Of a stretch of 64,000 bases of DNA, positions 41,901-56,667 are shown piece after piece; position 1 is the stretch's first letter; every line of letters begins with the position of its first letter. The stretch is from Solea solea (lineage: Eukaryota; Chordata; Actinopteri; Pleuronectiformes; Soleidae). Where the stretch lies: assembly GCF_958295425.1 (NCBI RefSeq), contig NW_026704082.1, forward strand, positions 484,501-548,500. The letters are read 5' to 3'. A program made the translations under genes and the position numbers. The notes under the pieces are model-generated. The model did no database searches. It was not told the DNA's origin and saw nothing but the letters and a program-made list of their open reading frames with translations.

Positions 41901-43459
41901 ATCCAAACAGTGAAATCATTGCAAAATCAAACACTGAAGGCATATAACTATATCTTATAAGATTTTTACTTTATTTGTGAGGTTTATGTTATGGGACAGT
42001 AGAAAATTGAAAAAAATCAGAAAACAGCCGTATACTTGCTGAATGTGCACAAAAACAGACACAAATAGAAAAACACATCCAAACAGTGAAATCATTGCAA
42101 AATCAAACACTGAAGGCATATAACTATATCTTATAAGATTTTAACTTCATTTGTGAGGTTTATGTTATGGGACAGTAGAAAATTGAAAAAAATCTGAAAA
42201 CAGCCGTATACTTGCTGAATGTGCACAAAAACAGACACAAATAGAAAAACACATCCAAACAGTGAAATCATTGCAAAATCAAACACTGAGGGTACAGAAG
42301 TATATCTTATAAGATGTTAACTTTATTTGTGAGGTTTATGTTATGCGACAGTAGAAAATTGAAAAAAATCAGAAAACAGCCGTATACTTGCTGAATGCGC
42401 ACAAAAACAGACACAAATAGAAAAACACATCCAAACAGTGAAATCATTGCAAAATCAAACACTGACGGCATATAACTATATCTTATAAGATTTTAACTTT
42501 ATTTGTGAGGTTTATGTTATGGGACAGTAGAAAATTGAAAAAAATCAGAAAACATCCGTATACTTGATGAATGTGCACAAAAACAGACACAAATAGAAAA
42601 ACACATCCAAACAGTGAAATCATTGCAAAATCAAACACTGAAGGCATATAACTATATCTTATAAGATTTTTACTTTATTTGTGAGGTTTATGTTATGGGA
42701 CAGTAGAAAATTGAAAAAAATCAGAAAACAGCCGTATACTTGCTGAATGTGCACAAAAACAGACACAAATAGAAAAACACATCCAAACAGTGAAATCATT
42801 GCAAAATCAAACACTGAAGGCATATAACTATATCTTATAAGATTTTAACTTCATTTGTGAGGTTTATGTTATGGGACAGTAGAAAATTGAAAAAAATCTG
42901 AAAACAGCCGTATACTTGCTGAATGTGCACAAAAACAGACACAAATAGAAAAACACATCCAAACAGTGAAATCATTGCAAAATCAAACACTGAGGGTACA
43001 GAAGTATATCTTATAAGATGTTAACTTTATTTGTGAGGTTTATGTTATGCGACAGTAGAAAATTGAAAAAAATCAGAAAACAGCCGTATACTTGCTGAAT
43101 GCGCACAAAAACAGACACAAATAGAAAAACACATCCAAACAGTGAAATCATTGCAAAATCAAACACTGACGGCATATAACTATATCTTATAAGATTTTAA
43201 CTTTATTTGTGAGGTTTATGTTATGGGACAGTAGAAAATTGAAAAAAATCAGAAAACATCCGTATACTTGATGAATGTGGACAAAAACAGACACAAATAG
43301 AAAAACACATCCAAACAGTGAAATCATTGCAAAATCAAACACTGAAGGCATATAACTATATCTTATAAGATTTTTACTTTATTTGTGAGGTTTATGTTAT
43401 GGGACAGTAGAAAATTGAAAAAAATCAGAAAACAGCCGTATACTTGCTGAATGTGCACA
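32920..43459. repeat. Higher-order repeat, period 4,745 bp (27 monomers), about 2.2 copies
   Basis: About 32,920-38,714 matches 37,665-43,459 at 4,745 bp. Markers in register include CATCCGTATACTTGATG (33,063/37,808), GAATGTGGACAAAAAC (33,783/38,528), CAGTCGATAC (34,296/39,041), TTTATTTATCAGG (35,466/40,211) and GACGGTAG (36,546/41,291). It overlaps the second copy of the 6,855-bp repeat, so 27,441, 34,296 and 39,041 are three generations of one monomer. The right end, where CACAAAAACAG meets CACAAAACAG at about 43,459, coincides with a change in monomer types. Confidence 0.85.
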
Positions 43460-43880
43460 AAACAGACACAAATAGAAAAACACATCCAAACAGTGAAATC
43501 ATTGCAAAATCAAACACTGAGGTTACAGAAGTATATCTTATAAGATGTTAACTTTATTTGTGAGGTTTATGTTATGGGACAGTAGAAAATTGAAAAAAAT
43601 CAGAAAACAGCCGTATACTTGCTGAATGTGCACAAACACAGACACACATAGAAAAACACATCCAAACAGTGAAATCATTGCAAAATCAAACACTGAAGGC
43701 ATATAACTATATCTTATAAGATTTTAACTTTATTTGTGAGGTTTATGTTATGGGACAGTAGAAAATTCAAAAAAATCAGAAAACAGCCGTATACTTGCTG
43801 AATGTGCACAAAAACAGACACAAATAGAAAAACACATCCAAACAGTGAAATCATTGCGAAATCAAACACTGAGGTTACAT

Positions 43881-46055
43881 AAGTATATCTTATAAGATGT
43901 TAACTTTATTTGTGAGGTTTGTTATGGGACAGTAGAAAATTGAAAAAAATCAGAAAACAGCCGTATACTTGCTGAATGTGCACAAAACAGACACAAATAG
44001 AAAAACACATCCAAACAGTGAAATCATTGCAAACTCAAACACTGAAGGCATATAACTATATCTTATAAGATTTTAACTTTATTTGTGAGGTTTATGTTAT
44101 AGGACAGTAGAAAATTCAAAAAAATCAGAAAACAGCCATATACTTGCTGAATGTGCACAAACACAGACACACATAGAAAAACACATCCAAACAGTGAAAT
44201 CATTGCAAAATCAAACACTGAAGGCATATAACTATATCTTATAAGATTTTAACTTTATTTGTGAGGTTTATGTTATGGGACAGTAGAAAATTGAAAAAAA
44301 TCAGAAAACAGCCGTATACTTGCTGAATGTGCACAAAAACAGACACAAATAGAAAAACACATCCAAACAGTGAAATCATTGCAAAATCAAACAGTGAGGA
44401 TAAATAACTATATCTTATAAGATTTTAACTTTATTTGTGAGGTTTATGTTATGGGACAGTAGAAAATTGAAAAAAATCAGAAAACAGCCGTATACTTGCT
44501 GAATGTGCACAAAAACAGACACAAATAGAAAAACACATCCAAACAGTCAAATCATTGCAAAATCAAACACTGAGGTTACAGAAGTATATCTTATAAGATG
44601 TTTACTTTATTTGTGAGGTTTGTTATGGGACAGTAGAAAATTGAAAAAAATCAGAAAACAGACGTATACTTGCTGAATGTGCACAAAAACAGACACAAAT
44701 AGAAAAACACATCCAAACAGTGAAATCATTGCAAAATCAAACACTGAGGTTACAGAAGTATATCTTATAAGATGTTAACTTTATTTGTGAGGTTTATGTT
44801 ATGGGACAGTAGAAAATTGAATAAAAACAGAAAACAGCCGTATACTTGCTGAATGTGCACAAACACAGACACACATAGAAAAACACATCCAAACAGTGAA
44901 ATCATTGCAAAATCAAACACTGAAGGCATATAACTATATCTTATAAGATTTTAACTTTATTTGTGAGGTTTATGTTATGAGACAGTAGAAAATTGAAAAA
45001 AATCAGAAAACAGCCGTATACTTGCTGAATGTGCACAAAAACAGACACAAATAGAAAAAAACATCCAAACAGCGAAATCATTGCAAAATCAAACACTGAG
45101 GTTACAGAAGTATATCTTATAAGATGTTAACTGTATTTGTGAGGTTTATGTTATGGGACAGTAGAAAATTGAAAAAAATCAGAAAACAGCCGTATACTTG
45201 CTGAATGTGCACAAACACAGACACACATAGAAAAACACATCCAAACAGTGAAATCATTGCAAAATCAAACACTGAAGGCATATAACTATATCTTATAAGA
45301 TTTTAACTTTATTTGTGAGGTTTATGTTATGGGACAGTAGAAAATTGAAAAAAATCAGAAAACAGCCGTATACTTGCTGAATGTGCACAAACACAGACAC
45401 AAATAGAAAAACACATCCAAACAGTGAAATCATTGCGAAATCAAACACTGAGGTTACATAAGTATATCTTATAAGATGTTAACTTTATTTGTGAGGTTTG
45501 TTATGGGACAGTAGAAAATTGAAAAAAATCAGAAAACAGCCGTATACTTGCTGAATGTGCACAAAACAGACACAAATAGAAAAACACATCCAAACAGTGA
45601 AATCATTGCAAACTCAAACACTGAAGGCATATAACTATATCTTATAAGATTTTAACTTTATTTGTGAGGTTTATGTTATAGGACAGTAGAAAATTCAAAA
45701 AAATCAGAAAACAGCCATATACTTGCTGAATGTGCACAAACACAGACACACATAGAAAAACACATCCAAACAGTGAAATCATTGCAAAATCAAACACTGA
45801 AGGCATATAACTATATCTTATAAGATTTTAACTTTATTTGTGAGGTTTATGTTATGGGACAGTAGAAAATTGAAAAAAATCAGAAAACAGCCGTATACTT
45901 GCTGAATGTGCACAAAAACAGACACAAATAGAAAAACACATCCAAACAGTGAAATCATTGCAAAATCAAACACTGAGGTTACAGAAGTATATCTTATAAG
46001 ATGTTAACTTTATTTGTGAGGTTTATGTTATGGGACAGTAGAAAATTGAAAAAAA
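43881..46055. repeat. 2.2-kb satellite 2 block with copies at 49,321 and 51,601
   Basis: 43,881-46,055 is repeated 5,440 bp away at 49,321-51,495, and again 7,720 bp away from 51,601. Shared rare variants are TTATAGGACAGTAG with AAAATTCAAAAAAATC, CAGCCATATACTTGC, ACAGTGAGGATAAATAAC (44,391/49,831/52,111), CAGACGTATAC, GAATAAAAACAG and CAAACAGCGAAATC. These variants are absent or rare to the left of 43,460. The block is a module that has been copied repeatedly in the right domain. Confidence 0.8.
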
Positions 46056-46074
46056 TCAGAAAACAGCCGTGTAA

Positions 46075-47064
46075 TTGCTGAATGTGCACAAACACAGACA
46101 CACATAGAAAAACACATCCAAACAGTGAAATCATTGCAAAATCAAACACTGAGGGTACAGAAGTATATCTTATAAGATGTTAACTTTATTTGTGAGGTTT
46201 ATGTTATGCGACAGTAGAAAATTGAAAAAAATCAGAAAACAGCCGTATACTTGCTGAATGCGCACAAAAACAGACACAAATAGAAAAACACATCCAAACA
46301 GTGAAATCATTGCAAAATCAAACACTGACGGCATATAACTATATCTTATAAGATTTTAACTTTATTTGTGAGGTTTATGTTATGGGACAGTAGAAAATTG
46401 AAAAAAATCAGAAAACATCCGTATACTTGATGAATGTGGACAAAAACAGACACAAATAGAAAAACACATCCAAACAGTGAAATCATTGCAAAATCAAACA
46501 CTGAAGGCATATAACTATATCTTATAAGATTTTTACTTTATTTGTGAGGTTTATGTTATGGGACAGTAGAAAATTGAAAAAAATCAGAAAACAGCCGTAT
46601 ACTTGCTGAATGTGCACAAAAACAGACACAAATAGAAAAACACATCCAAACAGTGAAATCATTGCAAAATCAAACACTGAAGGCATATAACTATATCTTA
46701 TAAGATTTTAACTTCATTTGTGAGGTTTATGTTATGGGACAGTAGAAAATTGAAAAAAATCTGAAAACAGCCGTATACTTGCTGAATGTGCACAAAAACA
46801 GACACAAATAGAAAAACACATCCAAACAGTGAAATCATTGCAAAATCAAACACTGAGGGTACAGAAGTATATCTTATAAGATGTTAACTTTATTTGTGAG
46901 GTTTATGTTATGGGACAGTAGAAAATTGAAAAAAAATCAGAAAACAGTCGATACTTGCTGAATGTGCACAACAAAAGACACAAATAGAAAAACACATCCA
47001 AACAGTGAAATCATTGCAAAATCAAACACTGAGGTTACAGAAGTATATCTTATAAGATGTTAAC
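46075..47064. repeat. About 1-kb block duplicated at 48,355-49,344
   Basis: 46,075-47,064 matches 48,355-49,344 at 2,280 bp. It carries TATGCGACAG, GAATGTGGACAAAAAC, GATTTTTACTTT and CAGTCGATAC (46,945/49,225). These variants belong to the left domain (left of 43,460), so the block is left-type sequence inserted among right-type monomers. Confidence 0.75.
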
Positions 47065-49139
47065 TGTATTTGTGAGGTTTATGTTATGGGACAGTAGAAA
47101 ATTGAAAAAAATCAGAAAACAGCCGTATACTTGCTGAATGTGCACAAACACAGACACACATAGAAAAACACATCCAAACAGTGAAATCATTGCAAAATCA
47201 AACACTGAAGGCATATAACTATATCTTATAAGATTTTAACTTTATTTGTGAGGTTTATGTTATGGGACAGTAGAAAATTGAAAAAAATCAGAAAACAGCC
47301 GTATACTTGCTGAATGTGCACAACAAAAGACACAAATAGAAAAACACATCCAAACAGTGAAATCATTGCAAAATCAAACACTGAGGTTACAGAAGTATAT
47401 CTTATAAGATGTTAACTTTATTTGTGAGGTTTGTTATGGGACAGTAGAAAATTGAAAAAAATCAGAAAACAGCCGTATACTTGCTGAATGTGCACAAAAC
47501 AGACACAAATAGAAAAACACATCCAAACAGTGAAATCATTGCAAAATCAAACACTGAGGTTACAGAAGTATATCTTATAAGATGTTAACTTTATTTGTGA
47601 GGTTTATGTTATGGGACAGTAGAAAATTGAAAAAAATCAGAAAACAGCCGTATACTTGCTGAATGTGCACAAACACAGACACACATAGAAAAACACATCC
47701 AAACAGTGAAATCATTGCAAAATCAAACACTGAAGGCATATAACTATATCTTATAAGATTTTAACTTTATTTGTGAGGTTTATGTTATGGGACAGTAGAA
47801 AATTCAAAAAAATCAGAAAACAGCCGTATACTTGCTGAATGTGCACAAAAACAGACACAAATAGAAAAACACATCCAAACAGTGAAATCATTGCGAAATC
47901 AAACACTGAGGTTACATAAGTATATCTTATAAGATGTTAACTTTATTTGTGAGGTTTGTTATGGGACAGTAGAAAATTGAAAAAAATCAGAAAACAGCCG
48001 TATACTTGCTGAATGTGCACAAAACAGACACAAATAGAAAAACACATCCAAACAGTGAAATCATTGCAAACTCAAACACTGAAGGCATATAACTATATCT
48101 TATAAGATTTTAACTTTATTTGTGAGGTTTATGTTATGGGACAGTAGAAAATTGAAAAAAATCAGAAAACAGCCGTATACTTGCTGAATGTGCACAAAAA
48201 CAGACACAAATAGAAAAACACATCCAAACAGTGAAATCATTGCGAAATCAAACACTGAGGTTACATAAGTATATCTTATAAGATGTTAACTTTATTTGTG
48301 AGGTTTGTTATGGGACAGTAGAAAATTGAAAAAAATCAGAAAACAGCCGTATACTTGCTGAATGTGCACAAACACAGACACACATAGAAAAACACATCCA
48401 AACAGTGAAATCATTGCAAAATCAAACACTGAGGGTACAGAAGTATATCTTATAAGATGTTAACTTTATTTGTGAGGTTTATGTTATGCGACAGTAGAAA
48501 ATTGAAAAAAATCAGAAAACAGCCGTATACTTGCTGAATGCGCACAAAAACAGACACAAATAGAAAAACACATCCAAACAGTGAAATCATTGCAAAATCA
48601 AACACTGACGGCATATAACTATATCTTATAAGATTTTAACTTTATTTGTGAGGTTTATGTTATGGGACAGTAGAAAATTGAAAAAAATCAGAAAACATCC
48701 GTATACTTGATGAATGTGGACAAAAACAGACACAAATAGAAAAACACATCCAAACAGTGAAATCATTGCAAAATCAAACACTGAAGGCATATAACTATAT
48801 CTTATAAGATTTTTACTTTATTTGTGAGGTTTATGTTATGGGACAGTAGAAAATTGAAAAAAATCAGAAAACAGCCGTATACTTGCTGAATGTGCACAAA
48901 AACAGACACAAATAGAAAAACACATCCAAACAGTGAAATCATTGCAAAATCAAACACTGAAGGCATATAACTATATCTTATAAGATTTTAACTTCATTTG
49001 TGAGGTTTATGTTATGGGACAGTAGAAAATTGAAAAAAATCTGAAAACAGCCGTATACTTGCTGAATGTGCACAAAAACAGACACAAATAGAAAAACACA
49101 TCCAAACAGTGAAATCATTGCAAAATCAAACACTGAGGG

Positions 49140-52100
49140 TACAGAAGTATATCTTATAAGATGTTAACTTTATTTGTGAGGTTTATGTTATGGGACAGTA
49201 GAAAATTGAAAAAAAATCAGAAAACAGTCGATACTTGCTGAATGTGCACAACAAAAGACACAAATAGAAAAACACATCCAAACAGTGAAATCATTGCAAA
49301 ATCAAACACTGAGGTTACAGAAGTATATCTTATAAGATGTTAACTTTATTTGTGAGGTTTGTTATGGGACAGTAGAAAATTGAAAAAAATCAGAAAACAG
49401 CCGTATACTTGCTGAATGTGCACAAAACAGACACAAATAGAAAAACACATCCAAACAGTGAAATCATTGCAAACTCAAACACTGAAGGCATATAACTATA
49501 TCTTATAAGATTTTAACTTTATTTGTGAGGTTTATGTTATAGGACAGTAGAAAATTCAAAAAAATCAGAAAACAGCCATATACTTGCTGAATGTGCACAA
49601 ACACAGACACACATAGAAAAACACATCCAAACAGTGAAATCATTGCAAAATCAAACACTGAAGGCATATAACTATATCTTATAAGATTTTAACTTTATTT
49701 GTGAGGTTTATGTTATGGGACAGTAGAAAATTGAAAAAAATCAGAAAACAGCCGTATACTTGCTGAATGTGCACAAAAACAGACACAAATAGAAAAACAC
49801 ATCCAAACAGTGAAATCATTGCAAAATCAAACAGTGAGGATAAATAACTATATCTTATAAGATTTTAACTTTATTTGTGAGGTTTATGTTATGGGACAGT
49901 AGAAAATTGAAAAAAATCAGAAAACAGCCGTATACTTGCTGAATGTGCACAAAAACAGACACAAATAGAAAAACACATCCAAACAGTCAAATCATTGCAA
50001 AATCAAACACTGAGGTTACAGAAGTATATCTTATAAGATGTTTACTTTATTTGTGAGGTTTGTTATGGGACAGTAGAAAATTGAAAAAAATCAGAAAACA
50101 GACGTATACTTGCTGAATGTGCACAAAAACAGACACAAATAGAAAAACACATCCAAACAGTGAAATCATTGCAAAATCAAACACTGAGGTTACAGAAGTA
50201 TATCTTATAAGATGTTAACTTTATTTGTGAGGTTTATGTTATGGGACAGTAGAAAATTGAATAAAAACAGAAAACAGCCGTATACTTGCTGAATGTGCAC
50301 AAACACAGACACACATAGAAAAACACATCCAAACAGTGAAATCATTGCAAAATCAAACACTGAAGGCATATAACTATATCTTATAAGATTTTAACTTTAT
50401 TTGTGAGGTTTATGTTATGAGACAGTAGAAAATTGAAAAAAATCAGAAAACAGCCGTATACTTGCTGAATGTGCACAAAAACAGACACAAATAGAAAAAA
50501 ACATCCAAACAGCGAAATCATTGCAAAATCAAACACTGAGGTTACAGAAGTATATCTTATAAGATGTTAACTGTATTTGTGAGGTTTATGTTATGGGACA
50601 GTAGAAAATTGAAAAAAATCAGAAAACAGCCGTATACTTGCTGAATGTGCACAAACACAGACACACATAGAAAAACACATCCAAACAGTGAAATCATTGC
50701 AAAATCAAACACTGAAGGCATATAACTATATCTTATAAGATTTTAACTTTATTTGTGAGGTTTATGTTATGGGACAGTAGAAAATTGAAAAAAATCAGAA
50801 AACAGCCGTATACTTGCTGAATGTGCACAAACACAGACACAAATAGAAAAACACATCCAAACAGTGAAATCATTGCGAAATCAAACACTGAGGTTACATA
50901 AGTATATCTTATAAGATGTTAACTTTATTTGTGAGGTTTGTTATGGGACAGTAGAAAATTGAAAAAAATCAGAAAACAGCCGTATACTTGCTGAATGTGC
51001 ACAAAACAGACACAAATAGAAAAACACATCCAAACAGTGAAATCATTGCAAACTCAAACACTGAAGGCATATAACTATATCTTATAAGATTTTAACTTTA
51101 TTTGTGAGGTTTATGTTATAGGACAGTAGAAAATTCAAAAAAATCAGAAAACAGCCATATACTTGCTGAATGTGCACAAACACAGACACACATAGAAAAA
51201 CACATCCAAACAGTGAAATCATTGCAAAATCAAACACTGAAGGCATATAACTATATCTTATAAGATTTTAACTTTATTTGTGAGGTTTATGTTATGGGAC
51301 AGTAGAAAATTGAAAAAAATCAGAAAACAGCCGTATACTTGCTGAATGTGCACAAAAACAGACACAAATAGAAAAACACATCCAAACAGTGAAATCATTG
51401 CAAAATCAAACACTGAGGTTACAGAAGTATATCTTATAAGATGTTAACTTTATTTGTGAGGTTTATGTTATGGGACAGTAGAAAATTGAAAAAAAATCAG
51501 AAAACAGTCGATACTTGCTGAATGTGCACAACAAAAGACACAAATAGAAAAACACATCCAAACAGTGAAATCATTGCAAAATCAAACACTGAGGTTACAG
51601 AAGTATATCTTATAAGATGTTAACTTTATTTGTGAGGTTTGTTATGGGACAGTAGAAAATTGAAAAAAATCAGAAAACAGCCGTATACTTGCTGAATGTG
51701 CACAAAACAGACACAAATAGAAAAACACATCCAAACAGTGAAATCATTGCAAACTCAAACACTGAAGGCATATAACTATATCTTATAAGATTTTAACTTT
51801 ATTTGTGAGGTTTATGTTATAGGACAGTAGAAAATTCAAAAAAATCAGAAAACAGCCATATACTTGCTGAATGTGCACAAACACAGACACACATAGAAAA
51901 ACACATCCAAACAGTGAAATCATTGCAAAATCAAACACTGAAGGCATATAACTATATCTTATAAGATTTTAACTTTATTTGTGAGGTTTATGTTATGGGA
52001 CAGTAGAAAATTGAAAAAAATCAGAAAACAGCCGTATACTTGCTGAATGTGCACAAAAACAGACACAAATAGAAAAACACATCCAAACAGTGAAATCATT

Positions 52101-53770
52101 GCAAAATCAAACAGTGAGGATAAATAACTATATCTTATAAGATTTTAACTTTATTTGTGAGGTTTATGTTATGGGACAGTAGAAAATTGAAAAAAATCAG
52201 AAAACAGCCGTATACTTGCTGAATGTGCACAAAAACAGACACAAATAGAAAAACACATCCAAACAGTCAAATCATTGCAAAATCAAACACTGAGGTTACA
52301 GAAGTATATCTTATAAGATGTTTACTTTATTTGTGAGGTTTGTTATGGGACAGTAGAAAATTGAAAAAAATCAGAAAACAGACGTATACTTGCTGAATGT
52401 GCACAAAAACAGACACAAATAGAAAAACACATCCAAACAGTGAAATCATTGCAAAATCAAACACTGAGGTTACAGAAGTATATCTTATAAGATGTTAACT
52501 TTATTTGTGAGGTTTATGTTATGGGACAGTAGAAAATTGAATAAAAACAGAAAACAGCCGTATACTTGCTGAATGTGCACAAACACAGACACACATAGAA
52601 AAACACATCCAAACAGTGAAATCATTGCAAAATCAAACACTGAAGGCATATAACTATATCTTATAAGATTTTAACTTTATTTGTGAGGTTTATGTTATGA
52701 GACAGTAGAAAATTGAAAAAAATCAGAAAACAGCCGTATACTTGCTGAATGTGCACAAAAACAGACACAAATAGAAAAAAACATCCAAACAGCGAAATCA
52801 TTGCAAAATCAAACACTGAGGTTACAGAAGTATATCTTATAAGATGTTAACTGTATTTGTGAGGTTTATGTTATGGGACAGTAGAAAATTGAAAAAAATC
52901 AGAAAACAGCCGTATACTTGCTGAATGTGCACAAACACAGACACACATAGAAAAACACATCCAAACAGTGAAATCATTGCAAAATCAAACACTGAAGGCA
53001 TATAACTATATCTTATAAGATTTTAACTTTATTTGTGAGGTTTATGTTATGGGACAGTAGAAAATTGAAAAAAATCAGAAAACAGCCGTATACTTGCTGA
53101 ATGTGCACAAACACAGACACAAATAGAAAAACACATCCAAACAGTGAAATCATTGCGAAATCAAACACTGAGGTTACATAAGTATATCTTATAAGATGTT
53201 AACTTTATTTGTGAGGTTTGTTATGGGACAGTAGAAAATTGAAAAAAATCAGAAAACAGCCGTATACTTGCTGAATGTGCACAAAACAGACACAAATAGA
53301 AAAACACATCCAAACAGTGAAATCATTGCAAACTCAAACACTGAAGGCATATAAGTATATCTTATAAGATTTTAACTTTATTTGTGAGGTTTATGTTATA
53401 GGACAGTAGAAAATTCAAAAAAATCAGAAAACAGCCATATACTTGCTGAATGTGCACAAACACAGACACACATAGAAAAACACATCCAAACAGTGAAATC
53501 ATTGCAAAATCAAACACTGAAGGCATATAACTATATCTTATAAGATTTTAACTTTATTTGTGAGGTTTATGTTATGGGACAGTAGAAAATTGAAAAAAAT
53601 CAGAAAACAGCCGTATACTTGCTGAATGTGCACAAAAACAGACACAAATAGAAAAACACATCCAAACAGTGAAATCATTGCAAAATCAAACACTGAGGTT
53701 ACAGAAGTATATCTTATAAGATGTTAACTTTATTTGTGAGGTTTATGTTATGGGACAGTAGAAAATTGAA
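49140..53770. repeat. Higher-order repeat, period 2,280 bp (13 monomers), about two copies
   Basis: 49,140-51,490 matches 51,420-53,770. Only one substitution was noticed by eye: C at 51,075 against G at 53,355. Markers in register are CAGTCGATAC (49,225/51,505) and ACAGTGAGGATAAATAAC (49,831/52,111). With so little divergence this is among the youngest duplications in the window. Confidence 0.85.
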
Positions 53771-55918
53771 AAAAATCAGAAAACAGCCGTGTAATTGCTG
53801 AATGTGCACAAACACAGACACACATAGAAAAACACATCCAAACAGTGAAATCATTGCAAAATCAAACACTGAGGGTACAGAAGTATATCTTATAAGATGT
53901 TAACTTTATTTGTGAGGTTTATGTTATGCGACAGTAGAAAATTGAAAAAAATCAGAAAACAGCCGTATACTTGCTGAATGCGCACAAAAACAGACACAAA
54001 TAGAAAAACACATCCAAACAGTGAAATCATTGCAAAATCAAACACTGACGGCATATAACTATATCTTATAAGATTTTAACTTTATTTGTGAGGTTTATGT
54101 TATGGGACAGTAGAAAATTGAAAAAAATCAGAAAACATCCGTATACTTGATGAATGTGGACAAAAACAGACACAAATAGAAAAACACATCCAAACAGTGA
54201 AATCATTGCAAAATCAAACACTGAAGGCATATAACTATATCTTATAAGATTTTTACTTTATTTGTGAGGTTTATGTTATGGGACAGTAGAAAATTGAAAA
54301 AAATCAGAAAACAGCCGTATACTTGCTGAATGTGCACAAAAACAGACACAAATAGAAAAACACATCCAAACAGTGAAATCATTGCAAAATCAAACACTGA
54401 AGGCATATAACTATATCTTATAAGATTTTAACTTCATTTGTGAGGTTTATGTTATGGGACAGTAGAAAATTGAAAAAAATCTGAAAACAGCCGTATACTT
54501 GCTGAATGTGCACAAAAACAGACACAAATAGAAAAACACATCCAAACAGTGAAATCATTGCAAAATCAAACACTGAGGGTACAGAAGTATATCTTATAAG
54601 ATGTTAACTTTATTTGTGAGGTTTATGTTATGGGACAGTAGAAAATTGAAAAAAAATCAGAAAACAGTCGATACTTGCTGAATGTGCACAACAAAAGACA
54701 CAAATAGAAAAACACATCCAAACAGTGAAATCATTGCAAAATCAAACACTGAGGTTACAGAAGTATATCTTATAAGATGTTAACTGTATTTGTGAGGTTT
54801 ATGTTATGGGACAGTAGAAAATTGAAAAAAATCAGAAAACAGCCGTATACTTGCTGAATGTGCACAAACACAGACACACATAGAAAAACACATCCAAACA
54901 GTGAAATCATTGCAAAATCAAACACTGAAGGCATATAACTATATCTTATAAGATTTTAACTTTATTTGTGAGGTTTATGTTATGGGACAGTAGAAAATTG
55001 AAAAAAATCAGAAAACAGCCGTATACTTGCTGAATGTGCACAACAAAAGACACAAATAGAAAAACACATCCAAACAGTGAAATCATTGCAAAATCAAACA
55101 CTGAGGTTACAGAAGTATATCTTATAAGATGTTAACTTTATTTGTGAGGTTTGTTATGGGACAGTAGAAAATTGAAAAAAATCAGAAAACAGCCGTATAC
55201 TTGCTGAATGTGCACAAAACAGACACAAATAGAAAAACACATCCAAACAGTGAAATCATTGCAAAATCAAACACTGAGGTTACAGAAGTATATCTTATAA
55301 GATGTTAACTTTATTTGTGAGGTTTATGTTATGGGACAGTAGAAAATTGAAAAAAATCAGAAAACAGCCGTATACTTGCTGAATGTGCACAAACACAGAC
55401 ACACATAGAAAAACACATCCAAACAGTGAAATCATTGCAAAATCAAACACTGAAGGCATATAACTATATCTTATAAGATTTTAACTTTATTTGTGAGGTT
55501 TATGTTATGGGACAGTAGAAAATTCAAAAAAATCAGAAAACAGCCGTATACTTGCTGAATGTGCACAAAAACAGACACAAATAGAAAAACACATCCAAAC
55601 AGTGAAATCATTGCGAAATCAAACACTGAGGTTACATAAGTATATCTTATAAGATGTTAACTTTATTTGTGAGGTTTGTTATGGGACAGTAGAAAATTGA
55701 AAAAAATCAGAAAACAGCCGTATACTTGCTGAATGTGCACAAAACAGACACAAATAGAAAAACACATCCAAACAGTGAAATCATTGCAAACTCAAACACT
55801 GAAGGCATATAACTATATCTTATAAGATTTTAACTTTATTTGTGAGGTTTATGTTATGGGACAGTAGAAAATTGAAAAAAATCAGAAAACAGCCGTATAC
55901 TTGCTGAATGTGCACAAA
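51601..55918. repeat. 4.3-kb copy of 43,881-48,198 (distance 7,720 bp)
   Basis: 43,881-48,198 reappears here, with GTAATTGCTGAATG (46,071/53,791) and CAGTCGATAC (46,945/54,665) in register. The G at 53,355 is private to this copy (C at 45,635). The match ends where CACAAAAACAG at 48,199 meets CACAAACACAG at 55,919. It partly overlaps the second copy of the 2,280-bp repeat. Confidence 0.8.
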
Positions 55919-56667
55919 CACAGACACACATAGAAAAACACATCCAAACAGTGAAATCATTGCAAAATCAAACACTGAAGGCATATAACTATATCTTATA
56001 AGATTTTAACTTTATTTGTGAGGTTTATGTTATGGGACAGTAGAAAATTGAAAAAAATCAGAAAACAGCCGTATACTTGCTGAATGTGCACAACAAAAGA
56101 CACAAATAGAAAAACACATCCAAACAGTGAAATCATTGCAAAATCAAACACTGAGGTTACAGAAGTATATCTTATAAGATGTTAACTTTATTTGTGAGGT
56201 TTGTTATGGGACAGTAGAAAATTGAAAAAAATCAGAAAACAGCCGTATACTTGCTGAATGTGCACAAAACAGACACAAATAGAAAAACACATCCAAACAG
56301 TGAAATCATTGCAAAATCAAACACTGAGGTTACAGAAGTATATCTTATAAGATGTTAACTTTATTTGTGAGGTTTATGTTATGGGACAGTAGAAAATTGA
56401 AAAAAATCAGAAAACAGCCGTATACTTGCTGAATGTGCACAAACACAGACACACATAGAAAAACACATCCAAACAGTGAAATCATTGCAAAATCAAACAC
56501 TGAAGGCATATAACTATATCTTATAAGATTTTAACTTTATTTGTGAGGTTTATGTTATGGGACAGTAGAAAATTCAAAAAAATCAGAAAACAGCCGTATA
56601 CTTGCTGAATGTGCACAAAAACAGACACAAATAGAAAAACACATCCAAACAGTGAAATCATTGCGAA

